Below are positions 1 through 8,099 of a DNA stretch of 46,379 nucleotides, in pieces; positions within the stretch are counted from its first letter, which is position 1; each line of letters begins with the position of its first letter. The translations under genes and the position numbers were made by a program. A model generated the notes under the pieces. It worked only from the letters and a program-made list of their open reading frames with translations, was not told the origin of the DNA and searched no databases. Origin of the DNA: Actinomycetota bacterium (lineage in GTDB: Bacteria > Actinomycetota > CADDZG01 > WHSQ01); contig JACDDL010000001.1 of assembly GCA_013817045.1 (NCBI GenBank), positions 1 to 46,379 of the forward strand, read 5' to 3'.

Positions 1-274
1 AGGCCGTTACCCCACCAACAAGCTGATAGGACGCGGGCCGATCCCAGACCGTCGGAGCTTTGCCCAACCCGCCATGCGGAGGGAAGGGAATATCCGGTAT
101 TAGCAGCAGTTTCCCACTGTTATCCCGGTGTCTGGGGCACGTTGCCCACGTGTTACTCACCCGTTCGCCGCTGTCCCCCGAAAAGGGTTACCCCTTCTCG
201 GGTTCTCGCTCGACTTGCATGTATTAAGCACGCCGCCAGCGTTCGTCCTGAGCCAGGATCAAACTCTCCGTAGA
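1..274 (-). rRNA. 16S ribosomal RNA, 5' part (cut by the window edge)
   Basis: The reverse complement contains the universal bacterial 16S 5' sequence (27F primer site, AGAGTTTGATCCTGGCTCAG, with its first base at 267). It is followed by the conserved GAACGCTGGCGGCGTGC and TACATGCAAGTCGA blocks, and near position 1 by GGTGGGGTAACGGC. By analogy with E. coli the mature 5' end lies about 7 nt upstream of AGAG, near 274. Only about the first 270 nt are present and the rest continues off the left edge. The signature fits Actinomycetota, but the fragment is too short for genus placement. Confidence 0.97.
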
Positions 275-463
275 GATTTTGAAGCTGTTCAGTCGGCTGA
301 TCGCTAAAAGAATCTTGGAAGATTCGTTATACGCGTTCTGCCGGATTCATTCATAGTACGTCCGCCAAAGCCGATCCGGACCTCGTGTGAGGCCGGCTCG
401 TCTTCGACGAGGGTCCACTAGTCTCCGATCCACCCTTGCGAAGGGGTGTCTCGGCAGGCACAC

Positions 464-483
464 TGTTCAGTTCTCAAAGAGCA
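464..483 (-). promoter_or_regulatory. boxA-like rRNA antitermination element
   Basis: The minus strand reads TGCTCTTTGAGAACTGAACA. This matches the boxA/leader element found upstream of 16S genes in Gram-positive bacteria, where a CTTTGAGAACT core recruits the NusB/NusE antitermination complex. It lies about 190 nt upstream of the 16S 5' end, a normal position for the rRNA leader. The assignment rests on sequence similarity and position. Confidence 0.7.
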
Positions 484-500
484 AGGCCCTTGACTACGGA

Positions 501-532
501 CAAGAAAAACGCCGGTGTCGAGAACACCGGCG
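501..532 (-). terminator. Rho-independent terminator, probably of tyrS
   Basis: On the minus strand a perfect 9-bp stem (CGCCGGTGT/ACACCGGCG, 510-518 with 524-532) with a 5-nt loop is followed directly by TTTTTCTTG. This is a standard intrinsic terminator, about 145 nt past the tyrS stop and just before the boxA element. It would insulate the rRNA operon from tyrS read-through. Because it sits only about 20 nt before boxA, it could instead be a hairpin inside the rRNA leader if the rRNA promoter lies further upstream. Confidence 0.75.
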
Positions 533-677
533 GAGTCGAACCGTTCTACCTGGGTCGTTCAAGGCTCAGGCTCCGATGCGTACTCCCTTGTGTTCTCTCC
601 GGGCATTCCCCCGCCGTATTGCCGAGGAAATGCGTCCCTGCGTTTCCAATCGGTCACTCTACCAGTGGTGGCTCACG

Positions 678-1937
678 TCAGTCAAATGGCCTGAGGCTCT
701 CTGCTGAGGAGATCCTCACGAAACGACGTTTTCCAACCTGCAGAGTGGACCCGATCATAAGGGATGCTTCGACCTCCTCGTCCGTCACCGACCTGCCATC
801 GAGGCGAACCCCTCCTCCTCTGATCAGCCTGCGGGCGTCCGAACGCGACGACGCCAGCCCGAGCGCCACCAACGCGCCGGGCAGATGGACGCGCCCGTCT
901 CGGATCGACTGGGCGGGAACCTGCATCTCGGAGATGTCTTCGGGCGCCTCGCGCCGCACGAACTGACGGTCAAAGGCCGTCTCGGCGCGCCGGGCCGCCT
1001 CTGCTCCGTGGTACAGCGCCACGACGGCGCCTGCCATCGTCCGTTTCGCCTGCCCCGCCGGAGGGCCACCCTGAGCCGCCACGGCTTCGAGCTCGGTCAC
1101 CCGGTCGTCGTCCAGGTCGGCTGCCAGCCCGGCATAGGCAGCCACGAGGGAGTCGGGAAGGCTCATGAGCTTGCCGAAGATCTCCTCCGGAGCCTCCCTG
1201 ATCCCGACGTAGTTTCCGAGCGACTGCGACATCTTGTTGGTGCCGTCGAGGCCCACGAGCAGAGGCATCGTCATCGCGATCTGCGGCGGTTGGCCGAAGG
1301 CCCTCTGGAGATCCCGAGCGACAAGGAAGTTGAACAGCTGATCGGTCCCACCCAACTCGATATCCGCCTTGACCGCCACGGAGTCGTATCCCTGGAGAAG
1401 CGGGTACAGGAACTCGGTGATCGAGATCGGGTGCCCGCCGGCGAAGCGCTTGGAGAAATCGTCACGTTCGAGCATCTGCGCGACGGTGTAGTGGGACGTC
1501 AACCGCAGAATCCCTCCCACGTCCAGGGGTTCGAGCCACTCGGAGTTGTACCGGACCTCGAGGTTGTCCGATGCCAGGATCTGGAGCAGCTGCGCCACGC
1601 ACGCTTCAGCGTTCGCCCGCACCACCTCGATAGACAGTTGGGGCCGCGTCTCGGAACGCCCCGAAGGGTCGCCGATCCGCGCCGTGAAGTCACCAACGAT
1701 GAGCACCGCAGTGTGACCATGATCCTGGAAGGCCCTCAGCTTTCTCAGAGGCACCGCCCAGCCCAGGGTGATGTCCCGGGCGGTGGGATCGACACCGAAC
1801 TTCACCCGCAACGGCCGGCCTTCGACGAGGCGCCTGGCCAACTCCCCCTCCGGCACGACGTGCTCGGCGCGCCGGGACAACGCAGCGGCGTCCCTCTGGG
1901 GATTCTTTGATTTGCTTGTGCTGCTGGAGGCTTCCAT
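678..1937 (-). CDS. tyrS: Tyrosyl-tRNA synthetase with altered HIGH and KMSKS motifs
   Basis: This enzyme charges tRNA-Tyr with tyrosine in the cytoplasm. The 419-residue length and layout fit the TyrS2-type class Ic family: a Rossmann catalytic domain opening with KFGVDPTARD (46-55), the GGTDQLFN tyrosine/tRNA-site block (about 196-203) and a C-terminal S4 RNA-binding domain (about 353-410). The usual HLGH (HIGH) site reads T57-L-G-W60, so both histidines are replaced. KMSKS reads KMSQS (235-239). The remaining catalytic fold is intact, the frame is clean and no second copy is visible, so I read it as functional but divergent. The ATG at 1937 has an AAGGA Shine-Dalgarno 7 nt upstream. It is divergent from the penicillin-binding protein gene (about 50 bp apart) and reads toward the rRNA operon. 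Confidence 0.93.
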   Translation of the reverse strand: MEASSSTSKSKNPQRDAAALSRRAEHVVPEGELARRLVEGRPLRVKFGVDPTARDITLGWAVPLRKLRAFQDHGHTAVLIVGDFTARIGDPSGRSETRPQLSIEVVRANAEACVAQLLQILASDNLEVRYNSEWLEPLDVGGILRLTSHYTVAQMLERDDFSKRFAGGHPISITEFLYPLLQGYDSVAVKADIELGGTDQLFNFLVARDLQRAFGQPPQIAMTMPLLVGLDGTNKMSQSLGNYVGIREAPEEIFGKLMSLPDSLVAAYAGLAADLDDDRVTELEAVAAQGGPPAGQAKRTMAGAVVALYHGAEAARRAETAFDRQFVRREAPEDISEMQVPAQSIRDGRVHLPGALVALGLASSRSDARRLIRGGGVRLDGRSVTDEEVEASLMIGSTLQVGKRRFVRISSAESLRPFD

Positions 1938-1990
1938 ATGGGGATCCTTTGGGCCGGATAGAGGCGGAACCGACGCTCTCCCTCGCTACT

Positions 1991-4468
1991 ATGAAGGTTA
2001 TGAGGGCCAACCGAAGGGGCGCGACCATAGTAATTGCGCTCTTCGCCATGCTGACTTTGTCCTGCTCCCAGTTAGGCAAGCTGCCAAGCCTGAAGCGGAA
2101 GGATCTCAACCTCGAGGCCGATCAGGCACAGACGTCCAATATCTTCGACGGCAGAGGCCGCCTGATCACAACCCTTCACGGTACCGAGAATCGGACCTCG
2201 ATCCCCCTCGAGCGAATCCCTCGCCACGTGAGGCGGGCCGTCATCGCCATCGAAGACGAACGCTTCTATCAACACGACGGAGTCGATCTCAAGGCGGTGG
2301 TTCGAGCCCTCATCGCGAATCTCAAGCAAGGGGAGATCGCAGAGGGGGGCTCCACAATCACCCAGCAGTACGTCAAGAAAACGATCATCGCTCCCGGGGC
2401 GACCGCGGAGCAATCCATGGAGCGCAAGGTCAAAGAAGCCATCCTCGCCCGGCAGCTCGAAAAGCGATTGAGCAAGCAAGAGATCCTCAAGCGATACCTC
2501 AACACCGTTTACTTCGGCGAGGGCGCCTACGGGGTCCAGGCGGCGGCTCAGGCCTACTTCGACAAAGGCGCCGCTCAACTCAACTTGAGAGAGGGAGCGT
2601 CCCTTGCAGGTCTCATCAAGAGCCCCGAGACGTACAACCCGCTCAACAACCCTCGGCTGGCCAGGAACCGGCGCAACCTGGTCTTGTCGCAGATGCGCAA
2701 GCTTGGCTGGGTGTCAAAGAAGCGGGTGCGCCGAGCAAAGCGACGGGACCTGTTGCTCGACCCGGCCAAGGAAAAGTCTCGATATCCCGCCCCCTACTTC
2801 GTCGACTACGTCAAGCGCCTTGTCACCTACGACCCGCGCTTCGACGTGCTGGGCCGCACAATCGGACAACGTACCGAGGAGCTGTTCGAGGGCGGGCTGA
2901 AGATCTACACGACCATCGACCTCAAGATGCAGAAAGCTGCCGAGGCCGCGGTCCGACAGGTGCTCTACGAGCCCACGGACCCGTACGCGTCGCTGGTCGC
3001 GATCGACCCCCGCACCGGATACATACGAACCATGGTTGGCGGGCGCGACTTCTTCGCCATGAAGAAGAGGGACCCCTACGCCAAAGTCAACCTCGCAACC
3101 GTGATCGAGCCTGGCCTCGGTGCCCGAAAGAGCGGGGGGGACGCCCCTGGGGCGGGGCGGCAGGCGGGCTCTTCCTTCAAGGTGTTCGCGCTTGCCGCCG
3201 CTATCAAGAAGGGGATAACGCTGTCCAAGACTTACGACGCGGGTGGATCCTGCATCACACTGCCCCTGCCCGGCAGCAGCGAGCCCTATAGCCCCTGCAA
3301 CTACGAGGGCAGCGCCTACGGGGAGATCTCCTTGCTCGAGGCAACCGTGAACAGCGTGAACACCGTCTTCGCTCGACTGGGCGCCGAGATCGGTCCCCAG
3401 TCGGTAGTGAATACGGCCCGAAGGATGGGGATTCGGACGCCGTTGCAACCAGTGTTGTCTGCGCCTCTTGGCAGCAACGGCGTCAACGCGCTGGGTATGG
3501 CGTCCGCCTACGGCACGCTCGCCGCCAACGGACGGCATCACTCCCCGGTGGCGATCACCAAGATCGTCGACTCCCGGGGGAAGACGCTCTACCGAGCCAA
3601 AACGCGGTCGAGGCGGGTGCTCGACCCCGTGACCTCCTATCTGACGACGAGCGCTCTCGAGCAGGTGATCACCCGCGGCACCGGGACGGCGGCGGGGATA
3701 GGGCGCCCGGCGGCCGGCAAGACGGGCACGGCGCAGGAGTATCGCGATGCCTGGTTCGCCGGGTACACGCCGAGCCTCACGGCTGCGGTCTGGGTCGGAT
3801 ATCCGGATGGCCAGATAGAGATGAAGACGGCCTGCTTCGACACCTCCGCATGTCGCCCGACACGCATTCAGGTGACGGGCGGCTCGTGGCCGGCGGAGAT
3901 TTGGCAGGCGTTCATGCTTCGAGCCCTGGCCAACACACCCGCGATCGACTTCAAGGCTCCGCAAAGCGGCATCACCCGGGTGGTCATCGACACCCGCAAC
4001 GGATGCCTGGCTGGAGCCTTCACTCCGGCCGATGCCCGAGCCGAAGCGGTCTTCGCAGCCAACACGGCGCCAACCCGCTCCTGCATCGAGCCCGGCGACC
4101 GCAACAAGGTTCCGGGGGTCCTGGGACTATCGGTCGACGCCGCCACACAGGCCCTGGGCGAGAAAGGCTTCGGGGTCTCGGTGGAGCGGCGCCAGACGTC
4201 CGAGGCGCCGCCCGGCGTGGTGATCGGACAAAGCCCCTTGAGCGGCACCGCAGTCGCCGCCGGCACGACCGTGACCCTGGTGGTATCCGAGCCGGGCCCA
4301 GAGCCCGAGCCGGACTCTTCGCCCGAGCCGGACTCTTCGCCCGAGCCGGATCCCGAGCCTTCGCCCGAGCCCAGCCCGTCGGAGTCGCCTGGGGAAGGGG
4401 GCCCGGGTGGGGATGCCACATCCGTCGACGACGTGCAGGAGTCCGCTCCCGGCGCCGGCTCTGGGTGA
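1991..4468 (+). CDS. Class A penicillin-binding protein (glycosyltransferase/transpeptidase) with PASTA domain
   Basis: This bifunctional peptidoglycan synthase polymerises lipid II and cross-links stem peptides outside the membrane. A single N-terminal hydrophobic segment (about residues 11-25, ending LTLSC, lipobox-like) anchors it. The GT51 domain follows, with the catalytic EDERFYQHDG motif at 88-97 and GGSTITQQ. The transpeptidase domain has S394-S-F-K397, S455-V-N457 and K577-T-G-T580. One PASTA domain (about 706-769) is followed by a 55-residue tail rich in Pro, Glu and Ser, built partly from an 18-bp tandem repeat (4303-4350). At 825 residues it has normal PBP1A size. Starts at 1991 and 2000 are both possible. 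Neither has a good Shine-Dalgarno, and a TACTAT box at 1987-1992 would make the 2000 start nearly leaderless. Confidence 0.95.
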   Translation: MKVMRANRRGATIVIALFAMLTLSCSQLGKLPSLKRKDLNLEADQAQTSNIFDGRGRLITTLHGTENRTSIPLERIPRHVRRAVIAIEDERFYQHDGVDLKAVVRALIANLKQGEIAEGGSTITQQYVKKTIIAPGATAEQSMERKVKEAILARQLEKRLSKQEILKRYLNTVYFGEGAYGVQAAAQAYFDKGAAQLNLREGASLAGLIKSPETYNPLNNPRLARNRRNLVLSQMRKLGWVSKKRVRRAKRRDLLLDPAKEKSRYPAPYFVDYVKRLVTYDPRFDVLGRTIGQRTEELFEGGLKIYTTIDLKMQKAAEAAVRQVLYEPTDPYASLVAIDPRTGYIRTMVGGRDFFAMKKRDPYAKVNLATVIEPGLGARKSGGDAPGAGRQAGSSFKVFALAAAIKKGITLSKTYDAGGSCITLPLPGSSEPYSPCNYEGSAYGEISLLEATVNSVNTVFARLGAEIGPQSVVNTARRMGIRTPLQPVLSAPLGSNGVNALGMASAYGTLAANGRHHSPVAITKIVDSRGKTLYRAKTRSRRVLDPVTSYLTTSALEQVITRGTGTAAGIGRPAAGKTGTAQEYRDAWFAGYTPSLTAAVWVGYPDGQIEMKTACFDTSACRPTRIQVTGGSWPAEIWQAFMLRALANTPAIDFKAPQSGITRVVIDTRNGCLAGAFTPADARAEAVFAANTAPTRSCIEPGDRNKVPGVLGLSVDAATQALGEKGFGVSVERRQTSEAPPGVVIGQSPLSGTAVAAGTTVTLVVSEPGPEPEPDSSPEPDSSPEPDPEPSPEPSPSESPGEGGPGGDATSVDDVQESAPGAGSG
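4303..4350 (+). repeat. 18-bp tandem repeat in the 3' end of the PBP gene
   Basis: About 2.7 in-frame copies of GCCCGAGCCGGACTCTTC (4303-4320, 4321-4338, partial 4339-4350) encode the repeating peptide PEPDSS. It forms part of the extended Pro/Glu-rich tail after the PASTA domain. Copy number is likely to vary between strains by slippage (inference). Confidence 0.85.
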
Positions 4469-4570
4469 GTCCCGGATCCGCTCCAGACACAGAGGAGGAA
4501 GCCATCCCCGGCCCTACTGGGCGTGCCGCAGTTAATCACTCCGAAGGTCTAAAAGAAAGGTAGGCAGGCC

Positions 4571-5560
4571 ATGGAAAAGCGATCGCTCGGCGGTCGGGGT
4601 CTGGAGGTCTCCGAGCTTGGGCTCGGCTGCATGGGTATGTCGGAGTTCTACGGAACCACCGACGAGTCCGAGGCACTTGCCACTATTCATCGATCCCTCG
4701 ATCTAGGGTGCACCTTCCTGGATACGGCCGACATGTACGGCCCCTTCACGAACGAAAAGCTCGTGGGAAAGGCGATCGACGGACGACGCACCGAGGTGGT
4801 GCTGGCGACCAAGTTCGGCAACGAGCGCAAGCCCGACGGCACGATGATAGGCGTCAACGGGCGCCCCGAGTACGTCCATTCGGCCTGTGACGCTTCGCTC
4901 GAGCGACTCGGTGTCGACCACATCGACCTCTATTACCAGCACAGAGTCGACAAGAACGTCCCCATCGAAGAGACCGTGGGCGCGATGGCAGAGCTCGTAG
5001 AACAGGGAAAGGTTCGATATCTGGGCCTGTCCGAGGCGGGGCCGCAAACCATCCGGCGCGCCCACGCGATCCACCCAATCAGCGCATTGCAAAGCGAGTA
5101 CTCGCTGTTCAGCCGTGACATCGAAGATTCCGTCCTTCCGACGGTCAGGGAGCTGGGGATCGGCTTCGTCGCCTACAGCCCCCTGGGGCGGGGCTTTCTG
5201 TCGGGCCGCTTTCGCTCTCCCGACGACCTGCCGGAGGGTGATGTCAGGGGGCAGCGCTTCCCCCGCTTTGCCCAAGAGAACTTCGACAAGAATCTCGAGC
5301 TGGTGGACAGGGTCAAGGAGATCGCGGCCGAGAAGGCGGCGACGCCGGGGCAGCTCGCCATCGCATGGCTGCTGCACCAAGGCGCCGACATCGTTCCCAT
5401 CCCGGGCACGAAGCGGGTCGCCTACCTAGAGGAGAACCTCGGGGCCGCCGGCATCGAGCTGACCGGCGATGACCTGGCACGCATCGAAGAGGCGATGCCG
5501 AAAGGTTCGGTGTATGGCGCGCGCTACGCCGAAGCCCAGATGGCCGCGATAGATAGCTAG
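4571..5560 (+). CDS. Aldo/keto reductase
   Basis: A cytoplasmic NADPH-dependent (beta/alpha)8 oxidoreductase of 329 residues, the normal family length. The catalytic tetrad is visible: D51 and Y56 in [12 protein letters not shown]81 in LATKFGNE and H124 in DLYYQHRVD. The cofactor phosphate-binding segment near the C-terminus is IVPIPGTKR. Overall it resembles the AKR11/AKR13-type proteins often annotated as general aldo/keto reductases, whose physiological substrates are mostly unknown. The gene starts with ATG after a purine-rich stretch (AAAGAAAGGTAGG). It follows the PBP gene by about 100 bp and may be transcribed separately. Nothing nearby points to a specific substrate. Confidence 0.93.
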   Translation: MEKRSLGGRGLEVSELGLGCMGMSEFYGTTDESEALATIHRSLDLGCTFLDTADMYGPFTNEKLVGKAIDGRRTEVVLATKFGNERKPDGTMIGVNGRPEYVHSACDASLERLGVDHIDLYYQHRVDKNVPIEETVGAMAELVEQGKVRYLGLSEAGPQTIRRAHAIHPISALQSEYSLFSRDIEDSVLPTVRELGIGFVAYSPLGRGFLSGRFRSPDDLPEGDVRGQRFPRFAQENFDKNLELVDRVKEIAAEKAATPGQLAIAWLLHQGADIVPIPGTKRVAYLEENLGAAGIELTGDDLARIEEAMPKGSVYGARYAEAQMAAIDS

Positions 5561-5720
5561 GTCTGGTCCGCCGGCGCAGAGCCGGTCTTGCCGACGGTCC
5601 ATGAAGGCTAGATTCTTGGGCCTGGGAGCGCTCACTCGGGTTGAGTAGGTCCTTGCCTAATGGCGCAGTAGGAGGACTGGAGGCCAGCGCTCCGTTAAGG
5701 CACGCGGAAGGGGGCTGGGT

Positions 5721-6461
5721 ATGTCGAAGTCTCGGCGGCAGCTAAGGGCAGCGGCTGTCTGCCTTGTTACCGTTGCTCTAACGGGCGGCTCCACCGCTGC
5801 CGCTCCGTCGGGGACAGCGCACTATCCCGATCTAGTCACTTTGAAGCCCTCCGATCTAGGCATCGACAGCTCCGGCGGCAGGAAGCTGCTCGTCTTCTCC
5901 AACACTGTATGGAATGCGGGGAACGGCCCACTCGAACTGCGTCCCGCCAACAGCGCCGGCCAGACCAAGGCATATCAGCGGATCTACACACACGACGGCC
6001 AGGGGAAATGGGCCCTCCAATCCGAGGTTCTGGCCGGGACGTTCAACTTCCATTCGGCACACAACCACTGGCACTTCGACGATTTCTCCACCTATCAGAT
6101 CCGCAACGTCGCAGGCGACGGCTCCATGGGCGGCAACGTCAAACGCACGAGCACGAAGCAGACCTTTTGCCTGGCGGACACGATCGAGATCAACTCCTCC
6201 TTGGAGCACGCGGCGCAGATGAGCTATCCCGTCAGCAATTGCGACCAGAACAACATTCAGGGCATATCCGTGGGGTGGGGCGACAAGTACAGCTGGTACC
6301 TCGCCGGGCAGAACATCGACGTCACCGGTCTTCCGAATGGCGTCTATTACCTGTATTCCGTGGCGGACAAGACGAACCGAATTAGGGAAACGAATAACTC
6401 GAACAACGGCGCTTCGGTCAAGATACGGCTCCGGGGCACAAAAGTAATAGTCCTGAGCTGA
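5721..6461 (+). CDS. Secreted lysyl-oxidase-like copper protein
   Basis: A 246-residue exported protein with an N-terminal signal peptide (positive start, hydrophobic run to about residue 22, cleavage near TAAA). It resembles the lysyl oxidase family: a beta-sandwich with the copper-site motif H114-N-H116-W-H118-FDDFSTY, and the later GWGDKYSWYLAGQ and LPNGVYYLYSVAD blocks. The end carries the usual E-NNSNN segment. Animal lysyl oxidases oxidise peptidyl lysine with a lysine tyrosylquinone cofactor. Bacterial relatives are common in Actinomycetota and few are characterised, so the activity here is inferred. GGAAGGGGG precedes the ATG. A small exported-protein gene follows after 16 bp, so the two probably form an operon. 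Confidence 0.82.
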   Translation: MSKSRRQLRAAAVCLVTVALTGGSTAAAPSGTAHYPDLVTLKPSDLGIDSSGGRKLLVFSNTVWNAGNGPLELRPANSAGQTKAYQRIYTHDGQGKWALQSEVLAGTFNFHSAHNHWHFDDFSTYQIRNVAGDGSMGGNVKRTSTKQTFCLADTIEINSSLEHAAQMSYPVSNCDQNNIQGISVGWGDKYSWYLAGQNIDVTGLPNGVYYLYSVADKTNRIRETNNSNNGASVKIRLRGTKVIVLS

Positions 6462-6477
6462 CCCGGAAAGGGCTGGT

Positions 6478-6732
6478 TTGAATCATCTCAAGAGGTGGCT
6501 TGTCGTTCTCGGTCTTGTCGGCACACTTGTTGCGGCGGCCGTTCCGAGCTTTGCTGCACACAAGGTCACGATCTGTCACAGAACCGGGTCTTCCACGAAC
6601 CCCTACGTGGTGATCACGATCAGCAGGAACGCCCTTTCTGCGCACATCGGGCCCGACGCCCACCCGCCGAAGGACGGCAGGGAAGACTTCATCAAGGAAC
6701 CAGGCAAGCCCTGCGAGGCAGGCCCGAAGTAA
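6478..6732 (+). CDS. Small exported protein with VTICH motif
   Basis: An 84-residue protein with a clear signal peptide (KRW, then a hydrophobic stretch, cleavage near SFAA). The mature part is about 58 residues and starts HKVTICHRTG, followed by NPYVVITIS and a conserved-looking HIGPDAH segment. Similar short VTICH-containing secreted domains occur in many actinobacterial exported proteins; their function is unknown. Two Cys residues (in TICH and near the C-terminus) could form a disulfide. The TTG start at 6478 has GAAAGGG upstream. The gene lies 16 bp after the lysyl-oxidase-like gene and is followed by a strong hairpin. Confidence 0.75.
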   Translation: MNHLKRWLVVLGLVGTLVAAAVPSFAAHKVTICHRTGSSTNPYVVITISRNALSAHIGPDAHPPKDGREDFIKEPGKPCEAGPK

Positions 6733-6750
6733 GTCAACAACCAAAATGAG

Positions 6751-6781
6751 CAGGTGGGGGGAGCCAGTGACCCCCCACCTG
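6751..6781. terminator. Strong hairpin between convergent genes
   Basis: A perfect 11-bp stem (CAGGTGGGGGG with CCCCCCACCTG, 6751-6761 and 6771-6781) closes a 9-nt loop. It sits between the small exported-protein gene and the convergent glycosyltransferase. There is no T-run on the plus side; on the minus strand a short TTTT follows a few bases on. It probably acts as a shared terminator, but the poor U-tract leaves this open. Confidence 0.6.
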
Positions 6782-6815
6782 GGACCAGAGCTCCGGTGCG
6801 GGCGGTCGCGGCAGG

Positions 6816-7850
6816 TCAGGTGACGTTTGAGCGATCCGACTCCCTGAGAACAGTTTGGTCTGCGAGCACCGGTCGCTTGAGAGTAGTGGATCGAAGGGTC
6901 AAGTCGCGCAATATACCTTGCCAAAAGCCCAATCCCCACCCGATATGCATGGCAGGAAAGGCCGCGAGCAGCCAGAGCTCGTCCTGTGGCTGCTCGAGGG
7001 ACTTGGCCATGGTTGCACTGGTGCCCACTACGACCAGGACATAGGGACCTAAGATGCGCACCATCGGTCGTGGGAACCGAAGGCCGCTGAGTATCGCGAA
7101 CACCGCAACTGCAACAAAGCAAGGAGCCGCGAGATGTCGTGGCTTCAAGGATTCAGGAACCAGCAACGCGACCCTCGCTTTGTCTCGACCGTAACGACGG
7201 TACTGCAGAAAGAGGTCTGAAATCTTTTGCCGACAGTGCCAGTCAATTCTGATCTCTGGATCAAAAAGAAGCTCTCGCCCGCTCTGGCGAACTCGATAAT
7301 CAAACTCATAGTCTTGATTGACGGGGAAGCGCTCATCCCACCCCGACAGTTCCCTTACGAGATCAGTGGGATAGGCTCCGAACGGAATGTGATCCACCGT
7401 CTGCGCCATGGTGCCATAGTGATACGTGGAGTTGCCGCCACCGAATCTTGAGCCCATGGCTGCGGCGATCGCTCGGCCTGCTGCAGTTTTGCCCACGCCG
7501 TCCTTTCGGCCTCCGACTCCACCCCATTGACCAGCCTTCAAGTGGTTCACTACCCTTACGACGTAGTCAGGCGGAATCGTCGAGTGCGCGTCCACGCGAA
7601 CAAACCACTGGCCGCATGCTCGAGCCAAAGCCAGGTTCAGCGACCTCGAGATGATTCCCGCAGGGTTATGGAGGAGGTGCACTCGAGAATCCCGAGTGAC
7701 GTAGTCCTTTACTATCTCTTTTGTTCGGTCCTCCGACGCCCCGTCCACGACCAGAACCTCCAAGTCGGATTCGCTCTGAGCCAGGACCGATTCAAGACAT
7801 GGGCCGATGAATTCTTCCTCGTTACGGGCCGGGATGACAACGGTTACCAA
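6816..7850 (-). CDS. Family 2 glycosyltransferase with C-terminal membrane segments
   Basis: A membrane-associated inverting glycosyltransferase that would add a sugar from a nucleotide donor to a lipid-linked oligosaccharide. The GT-A domain opens with VTVVIPARNEEEFIGPCLES and VLVVDGASEDRT. The DxD-like metal site is VRVDAHS, and the acceptor/base region is NQDYEFDYRVRQSG. About three hydrophobic segments follow in the C-terminal third, as in ExoA-type enzymes of exopolysaccharide synthesis. The length (344) is normal. The start is a TTG at 7850; no ATG or GTG lies upstream before the stop. It is transcribed away from the family 4 glycosyltransferase, with an unusual repeat element (7960-8001) in the gap between them. 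Confidence 0.9.
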   Translation of the reverse strand: MVTVVIPARNEEEFIGPCLESVLAQSESDLEVLVVDGASEDRTKEIVKDYVTRDSRVHLLHNPAGIISRSLNLALARACGQWFVRVDAHSTIPPDYVVRVVNHLKAGQWGGVGGRKDGVGKTAAGRAIAAAMGSRFGGGNSTYHYGTMAQTVDHIPFGAYPTDLVRELSGWDERFPVNQDYEFDYRVRQSGRELLFDPEIRIDWHCRQKISDLFLQYRRYGRDKARVALLVPESLKPRHLAAPCFVAVAVFAILSGLRFPRPMVRILGPYVLVVVGTSATMAKSLEQPQDELWLLAAFPAMHIGWGLGFWQGILRDLTLRSTTLKRPVLADQTVLRESDRSNVT

Positions 7851-7959
7851 AGGCGCGTGCCGTTCCGTCGCTAAGCCTCCCGCTGAAGGGCAATATGAAC
7901 CATCCTCTTATTCCTCCGTGGACTGGCCCCTGCGAATCGGGCAGACAGTTGAGGATACG

Positions 7960-8001
7960 CCAAGGTCTAGTTTACGTCTAGTTTACGAGGAGAGACCTTG
8001 G
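7960..8001. repeat. Inverted repeat enclosing an 11-bp tandem repeat, candidate operator
   Basis: CCAAGGTCT (7960-7968) and its perfect inverse AGACCTTGG (7993-8001) flank two adjacent copies of GTCTAGTTTAC (7965-7975 and 7976-7986). The element lies in the intergenic stretch between the divergent family 2 and family 4 glycosyltransferase genes, where promoters of both should be. It could be a regulator binding site or a 9-bp RNA stem in a leader. No protein can be assigned to it. Confidence 0.55.
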
Positions 8002-8099
8002 GGAGTGGCCAAAGAGATTCAGAAGACGGGTTCCGTGGCTTGGATGCCGTAATTAAAATAGCTCAGTCATTAGGGCGCCTTTCAGGCAATAATGACCTG

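Larger units (their letters stand above)
275..677. other. rRNA leader and tyrS-16S intergenic region
   Basis: This 400-bp gap has no convincing protein gene; the reading frames here lack coding character. On the minus strand it holds, in order from tyrS to 16S, a strong hairpin followed by a T-run (501-532), a boxA-like antitermination element (464-483) and about 190 nt of leader before the mature 16S end. An rRNA promoter should lie here, but I could not assign -35 and -10 boxes with confidence. The 3' flank of tyrS (533-677) shows no other clear element. Confidence 0.6.

Noticed and set aside
524-605. tRNA-like arrangement on the minus strand between tyrS and 16S (GAGAACAC pairing with GTGTTCTC, and a GGTTCGACTCC T-loop-like sequence, about 78 nt)
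   Set aside because: The T-stem has two A-C mismatches, there is no D-stem, and the 3' part belongs to the strong terminator hairpin. Probably chance.
885-1910. 341-residue open frame on the plus strand
   Set aside because: It is antisense to the tyrosyl-tRNA synthetase gene, has low-complexity composition and no ribosome site.
2714-3964. 416-residue open frame on the minus strand
   Set aside because: It is antisense to the penicillin-binding protein gene with all its motifs; an effect of high GC content.
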